Positions 35,726-47,990 of a DNA stretch of 64,000 nucleotides are shown here, one piece after another. The stretch spans positions 44,922,753-44,986,752 of the forward strand of contig OW028575.1 of NCBI GenBank assembly GCA_932294295.1, given 5' to 3'. Source of the stretch: Alitta virens. Its lineage: Eukaryota > Annelida > Polychaeta > Phyllodocida > Nereididae. Below the pieces are notes generated by a model, which was not told the DNA's origin, did no database searches, and saw only the letters and a program-made list of their open reading frames with translations. Position 1 is the stretch's first letter. The number at the start of each line of letters is the position of its first letter. Position numbers and translations under genes: made by a program.

Positions 35726-37769
35726 TGGTCAATCGGGTTATCTTACATCGTATATTTTGTTGATATTCTTAATCTGGTGCGATTACCATGACACCAGACA
35801 AGCAACTGACTTAAGGCTGCCTGCATTAAGTACAGATTTCCCTTAATTTACAATAACATGCTAGATAATTTCAAATCTAAAATCTTCACCCGTAGTATTT
35901 TCGGATTTAAATATTACATCAAAAGAAAAACTATTGAATTTTATAGCACTATTTGCAATATCAAACCCTGCTATATTTGTAACAGTTAAAATAAATTTTT
36001 ATTTAGCCCATCTTAAACAGTTCATCTAAAAACTATTATCGAAATATCTCATATTTTTTTTCAGTTTAGCATCTATTGAATAATCAATACCGGCTGCTGT
36101 ACCTACAAGTCAAGATACAAGTCCCCTTTGCTCTTTATATTAATTTGTAATTTTTTTATTTTATTTTTTTTATTATTTTTTTATAGCAAAGAAATAAAGA
36201 ATATGAGTCTGAATCTAGGTCTGCATTGTAGCATATGCAGCTGTCGATAATGTTATTGTTGGTTCAATGCCACAATCAATAAGAGCCCATTTAGATAACC
36301 ATGCTGTCACTGCCAGAAATAACTATAGGCTAGTAATTGTAGCTCAGTGGCTAAAGCTCATAGACATCCTAGGACATGCTACCATGGATTCGATTCCCAT
36401 TCTGTAGATCATAGCATGCAAGCTGGTTCATGTGTATTTTTGATAAGATAAGATAAGATAAGATAATAATAAAAATATTTATTTAGAGTCACAATAAAAT
36501 AACAATAAACGCTAGCACAAAGGCTATTATGTGACTAAGATGAGATAAGATGAGATAAGATTTTTTGTTTGACGTCGTGTGAAAAAATAAATAAGACAAA
36601 TAAAAGCTTTTGGTTAACTACAATAGATCACTTGGGAACGTCTTTTTTTTTACTAACGTGATGATACAATTGCACATCTTTATTAAGACCAATTCTGCCT
36701 GGTAATATTACAGTGGTTATTTATAGAGAAGGACTTAATCAAGAAGTGGTCCTTATAGTGAAGGCCATGTTGCTTTCGTGCATATTTATGCATGTTGGTC
36801 TCCAAAATGAATTCAAAATTACAAAAATACATAATATTTAAAATTTTTCTGCCCTCTTTATGCCATCAACGTTTCCTGATGATACCAAAAAAAAAAAGAA
36901 AAAAATAAATAAATAGAGAAAGAAAAAGAAATGTAATTTCAATGCAATTTAATGAAAAGCATTTACGCAAACAGATGAATCATATGCTCAAAAGAATAAA
37001 AAAAAAACCGGGAAATACGGGCCAATCAGCAAAAAAATAGATATAAAAAAGTGAGAAAACGAAGGGCATTCAACCTTGTGCTTCAGCAATATGCAAATGT
37101 TGACAAATGACTTGAATATTGAGCAGTGCATTGTGTCTGATGCGAATTCTAAAAAATGTGCCTTATTATTGCATGTGTTGCATGTGGTAACCGAACTGGC
37201 CATAAAATTTGGCAATTAATTATATGGTTTTAAAGCACGCACATTCCTAGATCAGCAGAAACTCACTATTTACATTTATTGGCCAGCAGTCATACTGAGT
37301 GCAATACCAAAACTGTAAACGATACCACAAGGTAAACGAAAAAAAAAGATAAAATAAAAAAAAGCAGTTTATGACAAAATTTACGAAATCTCCTTGCTAT
37401 GTTATATCGCACGTGTTGGTACGTGCACTGAATGGCAAAAGTGTGTCATTAAAACACCATGGAACATGAAATGCCCTGATATCAATAAGATATGACAAGT
37501 TAAGCAGAAAGGTACTCAAAATGTGCCAGATATTCCTTATTTAGATAGTCAGATAATTCGCATAAAAAGTTCCTTCGGAAGGTAGATGGTCGAATGTGTT
37601 TGGAATGAAAGTTTGTGGTAATTTCTAGCAATCCATGCATGGCTGGCCATACACATTTTTCTGATGACTGCACAAACACGAGCCCAGCAATCAAAGCATG
37701 ATCGATAATGATTTGTTATTGCAGTGAATGTTTCATACATGACTGACTGATGCTAATTATTTACTGGTA
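35726..37769. other. Intergenic AT-rich DNA
   Basis: It contains a SINE-like piece at 36335-36415 and short gataa runs near 36446 and 36540. No exon was supported. Confidence 0.4.
36335..36415 (+). repeat. tRNA-derived SINE-like fragment
   Basis: An A-box-like tgtagctcagtggctaa and a B-box-like ggattcgattccc are present. A gataa run follows shortly after, as in a SINE tail. Confidence 0.6.
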
Positions 37770-38035
37770 GACAGATAGATAGATAGACAGATAGCTAGAT
37801 AGATAGATAGCTAGATAGCTAGATAGATAGATAGATAAATAGATGGATAGATAGATAAATAGATAAATGGATAGCTAGATAGCAAGATAGATAGGTAGAC
37901 AGATAGATGGATAGATAGACAGACAGATAGACATACAGATACATATACAGATAGATAGATAGATAGATAGACATCCAGACAGCTAGACAGACCGACAGAC
38001 AGACAGCTAGACAGACAGACAGACACACGGGCAGA
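37770..38035. repeat. (GATA)n/(GACA)n microsatellite
   Basis: About 260 bp of gata and gaca units with interruptions. Confidence 0.95.
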
Positions 38036-38085
38036 ATTCAGTAAAACAAAACGCATATATAGCTTTACATACAGTACCATCCGCA
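38010..38085. repeat. Microsatellite-linked repeat, copy 1
   Basis: A gaca run followed by gcagaattcagtaaaaca, then cgcatatatagc and acatacagtaccatcc. The same block is at 42050-42130, in the same orientation, on the other side of the glycosyltransferase gene. Confidence 0.8.
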
Positions 38086-39714
38086 GGGATCTGTGTGTCC
38101 TTATACGTATAGGCACTGAGGAGTTACTAAAAATACCAATGCATAGAACCATAGCAAATGTGTAATAAGGCAAAGGCAAAGAATGGAATTCTTTTATGGG
38201 TTTCATTGAATGCAGCAGCATTGGGGACTGAGGGGGTAATTGCCCCATAGCAAGGGGGTAGGTGGCCCGGGGTCACTACCAGGACTAGTTTGGGCATATT
38301 AATGAGGGGCGCTGAAGTTGTCTGTCATTTCAAAGAGACAGGCCCCAGCTCACTTTGCTCCGAGTCTTTGCAGTGAGCAGGCATGAACATACTCCCCACA
38401 GGAGGACCTTGTATTGAGTTACAACAAGATCCAATGCCCCATGTGAGTCATAGCGCTGGATTGCTTGGAACTACACAGTTGTGTCATCTACATACAACAT
38501 GAGTGCATGGTAAGATCCATTGGACATTCTGCATAATTGCCTTTTAATTTTTTTTGGTGTCAAATATATTATCACTACATGGACATAAATCAACAATATG
38601 GATCCTCGGAACCTAGTACTATTTTTTTCGCTCTCACAATTTTGTGATTCTTCAATTAAAACTGTGATTTTGAAATTGGTTCAGTCACATACCGAATGAA
38701 CAAAAAGCTTTGGTAAAATCCATGAAGTGTCTATTTTTACTGATAAAGAAAAAATGAAATAAGGATTCGCTGAGCTCAGCACTATTTAATCACTGCCAGC
38801 CAGTAACAATGTCATTTAATTTGGACTTAAGTACTGCTCCTTAAATGATATTTTATCCGCTCATTGAGTTGCAGGTGCTGACCTGAGCCAATCGTCCGTG
38901 TAATGCGAGCTTAAGGTCTGATGGCCAGGGCATGACATTTTGCACCAAAGATCTGATCTCGATAAACTGGAATTTTGCTCAATTATCGTGAATTCGGCTG
39001 TGGCCAGACTTCCATGGAATCCCAAAGTCAGACAGTCACATTTCATGTGTGACACATTAATGCGGTAGGGTGACTGGTTTTTCTTTATATTTGTTGAACA
39101 TATGACCAGTTATAAAACCACCCAAGCAATATGTTGTACACTTAAAGACCTGGCACAAAATTGATGCTTTTTAGGTACTAACTTTTTATATATGCACCCT
39201 GTCATAAAATAGTCCACACGTGCACTCAGCAGCATGGTCATTTGCGTCGAAAAAGTCCTGAGTGGAAAAAGGGGTTTACTCATAAAATGTAATGCATGGT
39301 GGCTGGCTGATGCATCCATTCATTGGCCTGTGATAAATTAACTGTCAACTGAGGTGAGTCTGTAAATCAAAAGTGGCACCACCTGACCAGTTTTACTGAG
39401 GGGCATTGGGCCTCATATAAATCCCCGTATATACTGCTCTGCATCAGTTCAAAAATATAAGATTGCATTACATAATGCATGCCATTGCATCTAAGCAGAA
39501 AAAAGCATATTAACTGACGATGCACGGCACAGCACACATGGCACCATTAAAAAATAAAAGGAAAAAATGTATATTCACATAACTTAATGAGTTCTTTAAG
39601 TGTTCTTAACATGGGCGTATAACTTGAATGGGCATTGAGCATGATGATAGAACAAATTTAGAACTCTTGTAGGTATAAGAGTATGCATCTCTCCAGAATA
39701 GCAGTTTATCTTAT
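38086..39714. other. Intergenic or 5' flank of the glycosyltransferase gene
   Basis: No coding exon is recognised. The sequence is ordinary AT-rich DNA. Confidence 0.4.
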
Positions 39715-40090
39715 CTTATGTTATCTTGTCTTATGTTATCTTATGTTATCTTAACTTGTCTCACTTCACTTCTCTTCTCTACTCTTCTCTTCTCTTCTCT
39801 ACTCTACTCTACTCTACTCTACTCTACTCTACTCTACTCTACTCTACTCTACTCTACTCTACTCTACTCTACTCTACTCTTCTCTTTTCTATACTCTACT
39901 CTACTCTACTCTACTCTACTCTACTCTTCTCTTCTCTTCTCTTTTCTATACTCTACTCTACTCTACTCTTCTCTTCTCTATACTATTCTCTACTATTCTC
40001 TTCTCTTCTCTTCTCTTCTCTTCTCTTCTCTTCTCTTCTCTTCTCTTCTCTTCTCTTCTCTTCTCTTCTCTTCTCTTCTCTCTCTCTCGC
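39715..40090. repeat. (CTCTT)n/(CTCTA)n satellite
   Basis: About 370 bp of five-base units ending less than 100 bp before the splice acceptor of the glycosyltransferase exon. Translations (Leu/Ser/Tyr repeats) are artefacts. Confidence 0.95.
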
Positions 40091-40197
40091 ATTAATCTTA
40101 TACAAACTGCAGCATTCCTGTCTCATGTAATCATATGTATGTTTTGTTATGTTATCTAATCTTATCTTTGCAGGTTTGTTTTGGTATGGGTTGAAGA

Positions 40198-40413
40198 ATG
40201 AAGCAGATGCAGGATGAAGATCCAGCAGAAGTCAGAAGCATCCCCATCAACAACATCATCAACATCCAAGAGCAACCAGAGCCTGACTCCGAAGCAACAC
40301 ATCGCTCTTTGGGCTTTCAATGCATTTCTGTTTATTGTCATTATTCGGTCGCAGTCCGTCATCGAGGATGCCAAGATGCCGGACAGCATGCGAGTCGTTC
40401 GAGTATTCGATGA
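40198..40413 (+). promoter_or_regulatory. Upstream ORF overlapping the glycosyltransferase start
   Basis: The first ATG after the acceptor at 40173 is at 40198 and opens a 71-codon frame that runs 200 bases past the glycosyltransferase ATG (40214) in another frame. If the mRNA begins as inferred, ribosomes reach this ATG first, which should lower translation of the main protein. Confidence 0.35.
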
Positions 40414-41629
40414 GTCCCGAGGAATTGTATCGAAAAGAGAGTGGACCTCAACGGTACCTACTGTCACAATTGATTGGGAAAAACCAATCAATTGCAGTTT
40501 ACTTGCAGCTGGAAAAAGAGACGAGGTTCGTCGAGCTAGACATCATGCCATCATGACAAGAATCAGAGGATACTCGGAATTTGTTGACATGGTCGAAAAC
40601 TGTTCAAAGCTCATTGAAGATCACGAGTATGTAATGTCATCACTAAGCAAAGAAGAGGAAGACTTCCCCATTGCTTTTGCCATAAGAATGCACAAAAATA
40701 TCTTCCAAGTTGAACAGCTTCTACGAGCAATCTACAGACCCCAAAATGTCTATTGTGTTCATGTAGATCTGAAGTCACCAAAGTTCGTCCATAAAGCTAT
40801 CCAAAAATTAGTCAAATGCTTCCCCAATGTATTTATAGCTTCAAGGCTACTGTATTATGTATATGAAAGTGACTCTCCTGTATGGGCCGATTTGCAATGT
40901 ATGAAAGATCTCATCAAGACAAATGTGCAATGGAAATACTTTCTCAATCTACCTGGGCAGGAGTTTCCACTTAAGACCAACTTGGAGATGGTTCGAATTC
41001 TTAAATTCCTCAATGGAATGAATGACGTTGAGTCTTTTCCTTTCCCTGAGGAATTCTTTCATCGTATCAAATACAAGCATTTCATCATAGGTGACCAAAT
41101 CATGTTGAGTAACGACCGGAAGCCTGACTTTCAATGGACTAGTGTGTCGCTTCGGAAAGGGAATGCTTATAACTCTTTCTCCAGGCCATTTGTGGAGTGG
41201 CTACTAGTCAACAGGATTGCTAATGACCTGTATAATTGGGCCAATGACACAGCTTCTCCTGATGAACTGGTTTGGGCCACACTCAACACTTTACCAGAGG
41301 CCCCTGGCGGATACAATGTTAGTCTCGTCCAGCCTCATCACCAATTTGTTTCGCGTTTTATCGACTGGGCTTGGTCCTCTGTTCAGTGTCAATTAAGACA
41401 TTATGTTCATCAAATCTGCATTTTTTCCTCTGCTGACTACCATTCTCTGCTACGTCGCAATGAAATGTTTGCAAACAAATTCGACCTGACCTATGACTCT
41501 GTTGTGGTCGACTGCTTAGAAGAAGAGTTAAAGCACAGACGAAGGCGACCTCTGCCGGATGAAAACATCAACTGGGAATGGATACAAAACCTTCCCCACG
41601 TGAAGGCTCGAGAGAGACTCGGTGCTTAG
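40214..41629 (+). CDS. Core-2/I-branching beta-1,6-N-acetylglucosaminyltransferase
   Basis: A 471-residue protein is encoded in one exon, preceded by the acceptor tttgcag. A TGA in frame just upstream fixes the start at 40214 for this exon. It is a type II Golgi membrane protein with a short cytoplasmic part, one hydrophobic segment (about 29-44) and a luminal GT14 domain. Family landmarks are FPIAFAIRMHKN with YCVHVD, FLNLPGQEFPLKTN, and SPDELVWATL, which contains the Glu of the family's catalytic SPDE motif. N-glycosylation sequons (NCS, NDT, NVS) are present. It should add branching GlcNAc in beta-1,6 linkage to O-glycans or polylactosamine. Which acceptor it uses cannot be told from sequence. 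Confidence 0.85.
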   Translation: MKIQQKSEASPSTTSSTSKSNQSLTPKQHIALWAFNAFLFIVIIRSQSVIEDAKMPDSMRVVRVFDESRGIVSKREWTSTVPTVTIDWEKPINCSLLAAGKRDEVRRARHHAIMTRIRGYSEFVDMVENCSKLIEDHEYVMSSLSKEEEDFPIAFAIRMHKNIFQVEQLLRAIYRPQNVYCVHVDLKSPKFVHKAIQKLVKCFPNVFIASRLLYYVYESDSPVWADLQCMKDLIKTNVQWKYFLNLPGQEFPLKTNLEMVRILKFLNGMNDVESFPFPEEFFHRIKYKHFIIGDQIMLSNDRKPDFQWTSVSLRKGNAYNSFSRPFVEWLLVNRIANDLYNWANDTASPDELVWATLNTLPEAPGGYNVSLVQPHHQFVSRFIDWAWSSVQCQLRHYVHQICIFSSADYHSLLRRNEMFANKFDLTYDSVVVDCLEEELKHRRRRPLPDENINWEWIQNLPHVKARERLGA

Positions 41630-42049
41630 TATAGTCATCGGAATTAATTTATATTTTATATTACACAATGTGCCATGTACACGAGTTATAATATGCACAG
41701 TATAACTGTCACTTTCACAGAAAGCAGCTTCCAGCTCACCAATCCATAGTCAGGTTTTAGGGAATCGTTCGAGCTCAACTGCTATTTTCGTGCAATAAGT
41801 TTCTAGGACTCCCACTGAGGAACTGTCTTATTATAGACAAACCCCCAAAATGTCTAGTTTTGTGTACTGTACATGTAGTGTATCTACATGATGTCCTATA
41901 CAGTTTAGTTTCCAAATCTATGATTTCTACTGTAGGTAATTTAATACACCATGGATGTTAAATTAGTGAAGTTGCACTCTTTTGTTATTAGTAATACATT
42001 TGTACAGTATTGAATTGGAAGTGACATCTTGAGAGGTTAAACTATAGAT

Positions 42050-42130
42050 GACAGACAGACAGACAGACAGACACACAGGCAGAATTCAGTAAAACAAAAC
42101 GCATACATAGCATTACATACAGTACCATCC
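42050..42130. repeat. Microsatellite-linked repeat, copy 2
   Basis: It matches 38010-38085 through the gaca run, the gcagaattcagtaaaaca block and the acatacagtaccatcc block, with a few substitutions. Confidence 0.8.
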
Positions 42131-43136
42131 AAATGGTACATACAGTACCATGACAAATCGGGTGATGATCTATCCTCGCATTAATTGCATGAGTGAATTA
42201 CTTTTTAAGCTTAAATGTCTGGCACTGAGAAGAAAATGAAGTCTTCCAAACCTAGTCATAAATGTGATACGACGATTTCTGATTTACTTTCATTCATCGA
42301 TTTATAATATTTTTAAAGTATGCCCAATGGAGTAATTTGTTTTTAAGATAGGACCTTTTTTTCTGTTTTTTAATCACGCATTTAACTTATTAAGTTTCAA
42401 TGATACATTTGGCAACATTTATATAATAACTGGTATGTTCTAACTCTGTTTGTTGATAATCTGTTAAAGGTTTAGTAATTATAAGTGGCATGCACAAAAT
42501 AATTCACACTCTAAGTTTATGACATTCAACAATTTCAGCTAATAAAATGGTATCCCAAACTTATTGTCTGTGCTTATCTCTTTGCACAATATCTAGTGAT
42601 TGTTTATTGTTTTAAAATGTGTGACCAAGGTTGTGCAGTGTTGAACTTTTCCAGACCAGGGAAGTTCAAAGTCCAAATAATGTAGGACAAATCAGATTTG
42701 AACTGAAGGCCAGTAGGAGCTCGTCACCCAAGGATACTGATAAAAGTGAGTGTTTATGAGAGTATACACAGCTAGTACTCTGTCTACTTCTATCTTTTAG
42801 TCAGCTTAAACTACCACCACTGAAAAATATATAACAAAACCATTTTAATTGTAAGAAATTTATCTAATATATCATCAATATGTAAGTTTTTCAACAAATT
42901 ACAAATATGCATAACTCTTAACTTATGCACCAAATGGTGCTGCATGTACTTTTAGATCCGACTTTTGAGTAGCCAGTTATAGCCAGATAGTTATGTTTAG
43001 TGGCAGGTAGCATCGTATAGAAAACGTTGTTTAGCTTTGTCTAGGTTCAATTTGACAAAGCGCTTTTAATGAAACTAACTGTACTATGAAATCACTATTC
43101 TTACTCTACATGTATGTGATAAATTAGTGATTTTAA

Positions 43137-43310
43137 TCAGATTTCATTGACTTGGAAACTAAAAGTTTCAACGCTGCATTTGCAAAACTATACTCCAGAG
43201 GTCACCATGTGAGTCCTGGATTCACATGATGTCTTCAGAAGTTTCATAGACTGAACTCCAGCAGCAGAGGACGTCATGTGAATGTAGGACTCTCACTGGT
43301 TAAGGGGTGT
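43137..43310. repeat. MITE-like repeat, family 1, rearranged copy 5
   Basis: Arms such as tcctggattcacatgatgtc and gaggacgtcatgtgaatg are present, but order and orientation are disturbed, as if two partial copies were joined. A stray terminus (tctatgaaattggctgta) lies near 43731. Confidence 0.6.
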
Positions 43311-43851
43311 ATTTAGTAAACGTAGGCCTAGTGTGAGATTGTTTTCCAAGTCTTTTTTTATTAAATTTTATTTTTATAATATTTTTTACCAGGGTGACTC
43401 ATTCAGAGAATCTGTTTTTCAATGAGGCCCTGGTACGAAGGTATAAAATCAATAAAATATTGTAGACATATATACCAGTTAAAAACATTCACAGAACTAA
43501 AAGCACCATTAACATGTAAAACAAACAAACTAGATTGCAATAAAATACTCCTTGACTCTAATCTTAAAAACATTAATATCGGTGCACTCCTTCACTCCAA
43601 ACATACGCTCCATAATAACTAAAAGAATTCTTCGTAACATCAACATTAAATAACAACATCATTTTCATGTACATGCCTTGTCAACCTGTCAGATACTTCT
43701 ACAGCCATTGTAATTTCATTGCATAAGGAAGTCTATGAAATTGGCTGTATGAAAGAACAGTTAAAGCACCGGTTCCTGTGACCATCAATTGAGCTTGCTT
43801 TAAAATTCTTAAATATATATATATTTATTCTGCACTCTTCAGCTGGCCAAA

Positions 43852-45532
43852 ATGTTACGTACCTTTACAAGAATCACCAATCTACCAATCAGAACAGTAA
43901 GTTTGACACAGAAGCGCCACCTGCCAGTATGCACCATAGACACCAATCTGGAGCGACACCAAGTGCCGGAAGATTTTAACAAGAAGTTGACTGAATTCAT
44001 TTGCACAACTCTCAACAAACCCCCTGAGGTACCCTTTCTTAATCAATATATATAGATTTAAGCTATGATGCAAAATTGTATTAATGATATATTTGTGTCA
44101 CAGGGATGCCGTGATCTACATGGCCAAATGTGCCACGTGCGTTTGCCATGAGAAGGATAAACGCATGGAAAACGCATGGTTTTTGCCTAATTAAAATGAA
44201 AAAAAACCATGCATTTTCCATGCGTTTATCCAAACACATGGAAAACGCACGTAGCTCATTAGGCCATGTAGTGGTGAAGGTGTTTGCCTACTATCCACAA
44301 GGTTGTGGGTTCGAACTCCCACCATGGCATCGAGGAGTTGGGCAGATCCTCTTCAATCATTGCCTTAGGCACCCACAGTGATGGCCCTTGTGTATGTTCA
44401 AGGCTGATTACTCCCCAGGGAGTTGAGAAAGACTCAAGATTGGCCCTCTCAATAACGGACAGTAAACCATGATTTACATTGACATGATGGATTATTTAAA
44501 TATTGTACAACAATGCCTGGAAAAAAATTTTTTTGACCTGGATATTTTTGTATGATAACTGGACAATTCGGTATGTGCTTTGTTCGAATAAACAACATGA
44601 AATTAAGTTATTTTGTCTATACAAGATACATATGCATATTCAAACAGTTTTAGAATTATTTCAATTTTTTTAATTTCAAAATGTGTACAATATTGTATGA
44701 ATAAAGATAGTATATACAATGTTGACAGGTTTAATATGACTTGCCAACTTTTACAGACGCATATATATATATATATACAAATTAAATACACGTGTTATTA
44801 TTTATCAATTTAAGGTATTGTTTACTTACCACCTTCATTTACTGAAAAGAATGATTGTTTTGCAGTTTACCACTGTAGTCCTCAGGACCAGCGTAGATGT
44901 GGTCAAAGAAGGCACGGACAGTCCAGTAGCCCTGGTCAATTTGTGGTCAATCGGAGTTTTTGATGAAATTAAAAATCCTCAGCATTCCAAGGTCTTCTAT
45001 GAATTCCTCATTAAAGAACTAAAACTCCCTCACAACAGGTAATAGCAGCATCACAAAAAAAAGTATTTTAAAATCAGAGATAAAAATCTTAAATAGGGAT
45101 ACGTTTCCTGCTATTTTTTTGGCTCCATTTTTTCTGAGGCACATTTTGTCATGAAATTGTCCACCAAGTTTCTTTCAAACACCGGGAATGGTAAAAATGC
45201 TTCAAAATAAGTTAATACTTATATAATAATATAATATAAACTAACTGGCAAACTGCTACGGTTGGTTGCACAAGTCAAAACATCATTATAGGCTACTTTA
45301 GAATGCTTGGCTTAAACATGTTTCAGCCATTAATATCGTACACCTGATAAGACATCAGTTACTTCTAATGGACAACCATATGATCAGATGATTTAGGTAC
45401 AAATGTAATACAAAACATTTGTGTAACTCTTTATTGCCTTATTTCAGGATTTCTTTGCTGTTTCATCCCATCCAGAAGTTCCATGCTGGTCATTTGCTGT
45501 ATGACGATCTGGTCAAGGAAGGAAAGGCCTGA
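43852..45532 (+). CDS. D-dopachrome tautomerase / MIF-family protein
   Basis: Exons 43852-44028, 44866-45038 and 45448-45532 join in phase (donors GTACCC and GTAATA; acceptors TTGCAG and TTTCAG), giving 144 residues. The order CTIDTNLERHQVPEDF, then NLWSIGVFD, then YEFLIKEL is that of D-dopachrome tautomerase, a small trimeric MIF-superfamily enzyme. Normal members are about 117 residues and use the N-terminal Pro exposed by Met removal. Here about 24 extra residues rich in Arg, Thr, Leu and Ser, without acidic residues, precede the Pro that would align with it. This looks like a mitochondrial presequence. An AATAAA string follows the stop. Confidence 0.8.
44155..44231. repeat. Long near-perfect hairpin in an intron
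   Basis: Two 30-base arms (starting ggataaacgcatggaaaac, ending ttccatgcgtttatcc) pair with one mismatch around a loop of about 17 bases. It lies in the first intron of the tautomerase gene. Confidence 0.85.
44255..44345 (+). repeat. tRNA-derived SINE-like fragment
   Basis: An A-box-like tagtggtgaaggtg and a B-box-like gggttcgaactccc are present, and a tRNA-unrelated part with a run of short A-rich words follows. It sits inside an intron. Confidence 0.6.
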
Positions 45533-45767
45533 ATATGTCATAAATAAAATAAAAATGGTGAAGTTGTTCTTCATGTCCATAATCTATAACTATACAATAA
45601 ATAAATCTTTCACATATACTTTAAAAAAAGTGTTGTCAATAATTTCCAACACGTTGCGGTGTCTGGCATGACTAGAAACTGGAAAATATTAGCAAGAATG
45701 ATATTTATGGACTCATTACATTAGGGCCCTTTGACAAAGGAAACATTGCAGGAACATAACCAAGATA

Positions 45768-45882
45768 GCATTCCAAATCGGCCCAACATCGTTTCCATAT
45801 AGGCCACTGTCATTACAACATTGTATTAACATTGCCGACATCGCGCCCACATTGAAACAATTTGGAATGCTATCTGGGAATA
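45768..45882. repeat. MITE-like repeat, family 2, reversed full copy
   Basis: It runs from agatagcattccaaatcgg to tttggaatgctatctggga. It is the reverse complement of 34105-34223 with scattered differences. Confidence 0.8.
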
Positions 45883-47877
45883 TGGTCAGTTGTATACAAT
45901 GCTTGCTGATTCCAAATGCTGAGCAGTTGCACCACTGAAGCAGTTGCATTTTGAAAATTTATGCTAAGCTGGGTTTTAAATTTACAAAAACTTGAAATAT
46001 TGGTTAATGGGAGCCTGAACATGGAAACAAAGAAGTGGATTCTAAAATACTATATGTCAACACCATCTTTCTCTATGGCAGAAAATGTGGAGATGAATAA
46101 ATGATTTTCAGCAAACATGCAGCCTAGTTAGTTAGCCTTCTGTCACAGGCAGCTGTGATGTGTCTAGCTGTATATATAGGGAGACTGTTATTACAATTGA
46201 ATTGTAATTTAGGTAAGACTTGGTCACCTTAAATCGACAAACGTGTAACTTATTTGATCACTACTAGGATTGAAACGTCTACCAGAAAAGTTTATGAAGG
46301 ACAATAAGTTGTAAATTATGGTAGTTTTTGAAAAATCGACACAAGAGCCTCGGGGTACAAAAGAATATTCAATTCAATTCAAACTTTTATTTCAGACACG
46401 ATACAAACCATGGGTCCATATAATAGAGTACAATATTACTTGACTAAAGGTGAGTAATATGGGCATACTTTAGTCTCGCTAATGCCAGCCCATGTATGAG
46501 TATTTGGACAGAAAAACGATAATCTTTGGTGTAGATTATTTAATTTTTGTGAACTGAATATTCCACACATCTTCCTAAAGCAAGCTGCCATCTTCGCATA
46601 CCTACGCTATGCAGCCTTCTGGAAATATGCTTAATAACCTGGTTTATACAGATCAGTCTGATTGGTTGCGACAATCTGTGGAGCGCCAAATCAGCTCCAG
46701 GGTTTACGAAATGTATCTATATTTAGCACAGCAACGTGGCCTGCAGTGACTGTTGAGTCTTTTGAAATGTTGGTGCGTCGCTTGAATTGGCTGACCTACT
46801 TAGTCACGCACCTATTTACCAAACAATACTTTTGATGCTCATTTGGCTTTAATTTGAACAGGATGGATTGTTGGTGATATATTCACACCTGTCCAAATTC
46901 TATTAATGAATGAGATATTCAAGAGTTAAAAAATTAGGACATCTTGGACTCCAATTGACATTGCGTAACATGCTAAGTAGGCCTAGTCCCGATTGTTCAG
47001 GTTGATCACACACACTACTAAAGCACCCAGTTAATAAATTGGTCATCCAGCAGACCAGTTGGGTTATATAATTAATCATCCTTAGCCAAAACTAGTTGTC
47101 TCAGACAACTAGGTACCGCTTATTTCGAACACTCAGTGTAATGTTTTTACAAATTTTGTGAAACATAGCCGACATATGTCAATGATACTATCAAAAAGCA
47201 CCACTAGGCCATATAGAGTATTACTCTATGAAATTTCGTTAGGGTAAGTGCATTTGTATTGGGAGTTCTGCTCTGGAAACTAGAGTGTTCCGCCAACATC
47301 CTGTTGAATAGATGTGGGATTTGCTAAGGGTTTTGCTGCAGTGCAGCCTATGTTTGTATTGTTCTCCCCCTAGCCTTACAAATTTGTAAATAAATGGTTA
47401 AGTGATATAGTAAGTAGTTAAAAGGCTACGATAAAACGGTAGCTTCTGGTGGCCTACGACAGGCGGTGCTAGTGGTACCTGCGACGATATGTATGGACGA
47501 CGTACCTCGAAAGGGTGCCCGAAGGCCTAAACGACGTGCTCCGTGTGAGGGATGAGCAGGTTGAACGCCAGGGGCTACAAGCTATGGATTTAGAGGACAT
47601 GATATGTTTACCAAGAGTAGAATTATCCTGTTGATTAATGAGCTGTCAGGCACTTATTGTATTAATTTACACTTTGCGCAGTCAACGACAGGCGGAGCTA
47701 GTGGTTGTGTGTGAGCCCCAGGGGCTATAGCTTGATTACTACAAATACATTAAACTTATGCATTCGAACATGTGCTGAGGCTCAGTATTAAGGAACCATT
47801 TATGTACTAGACGTAACATTCCCACAATCAACAACAGACTGTGCTACATTCTAATTGTATGAGAACTGTATAACTCG
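45883..47877. other. Intergenic DNA before element A
   Basis: No coding exon is supported. A degenerate duplication is present at 47456-47745. The left edge of element A lies somewhere between about 46.9 and 47.9 kb, but no terminal inverted repeat was seen. Confidence 0.4.
47456..47745. repeat. Degenerate duplication (acgacaggcgg ... caggggcta)
   Basis: acgacaggcggtgctagtgg at 47456 recurs as acgacaggcggagctagtgg at 47685. The linked ccaggggctacaagct at 47567 recurs as ccaggggctatagct near 47718. A short third trace is near 47828. Confidence 0.6.
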
Positions 47878-47882
47878 TGTTA

Positions 47883-47890
<8 letters not shown>

Positions 47891-47973
<83 letters not shown>
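47891..47973. repeat. (TA)n microsatellite
   Basis: About 80 bp of uninterrupted TA immediately before the first element A reading frame. Confidence 0.95.
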
Positions 47974-47978
<5 letters not shown>

Positions 47979-47990
47979 GTTGGAGCTAGC

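Larger units (their letters stand above)
41630..43851. other. 3' flank of the glycosyltransferase gene and intergenic DNA
   Basis: It contains copy 2 of the microsatellite-linked repeat and degenerate family 1 MITE sequence. AATAAA-like signals near 42540 might serve the upstream gene. No further exon was found. Confidence 0.4.

Noticed and set aside
37811..38248. A 145-codon minus-strand frame
   Set aside because: Most of it is the GATA/GACA microsatellite.
39718..40130. Two overlapping frames of more than 120 codons
   Set aside because: They read the CTCTT/CTCTA satellite; no domain or splice support.
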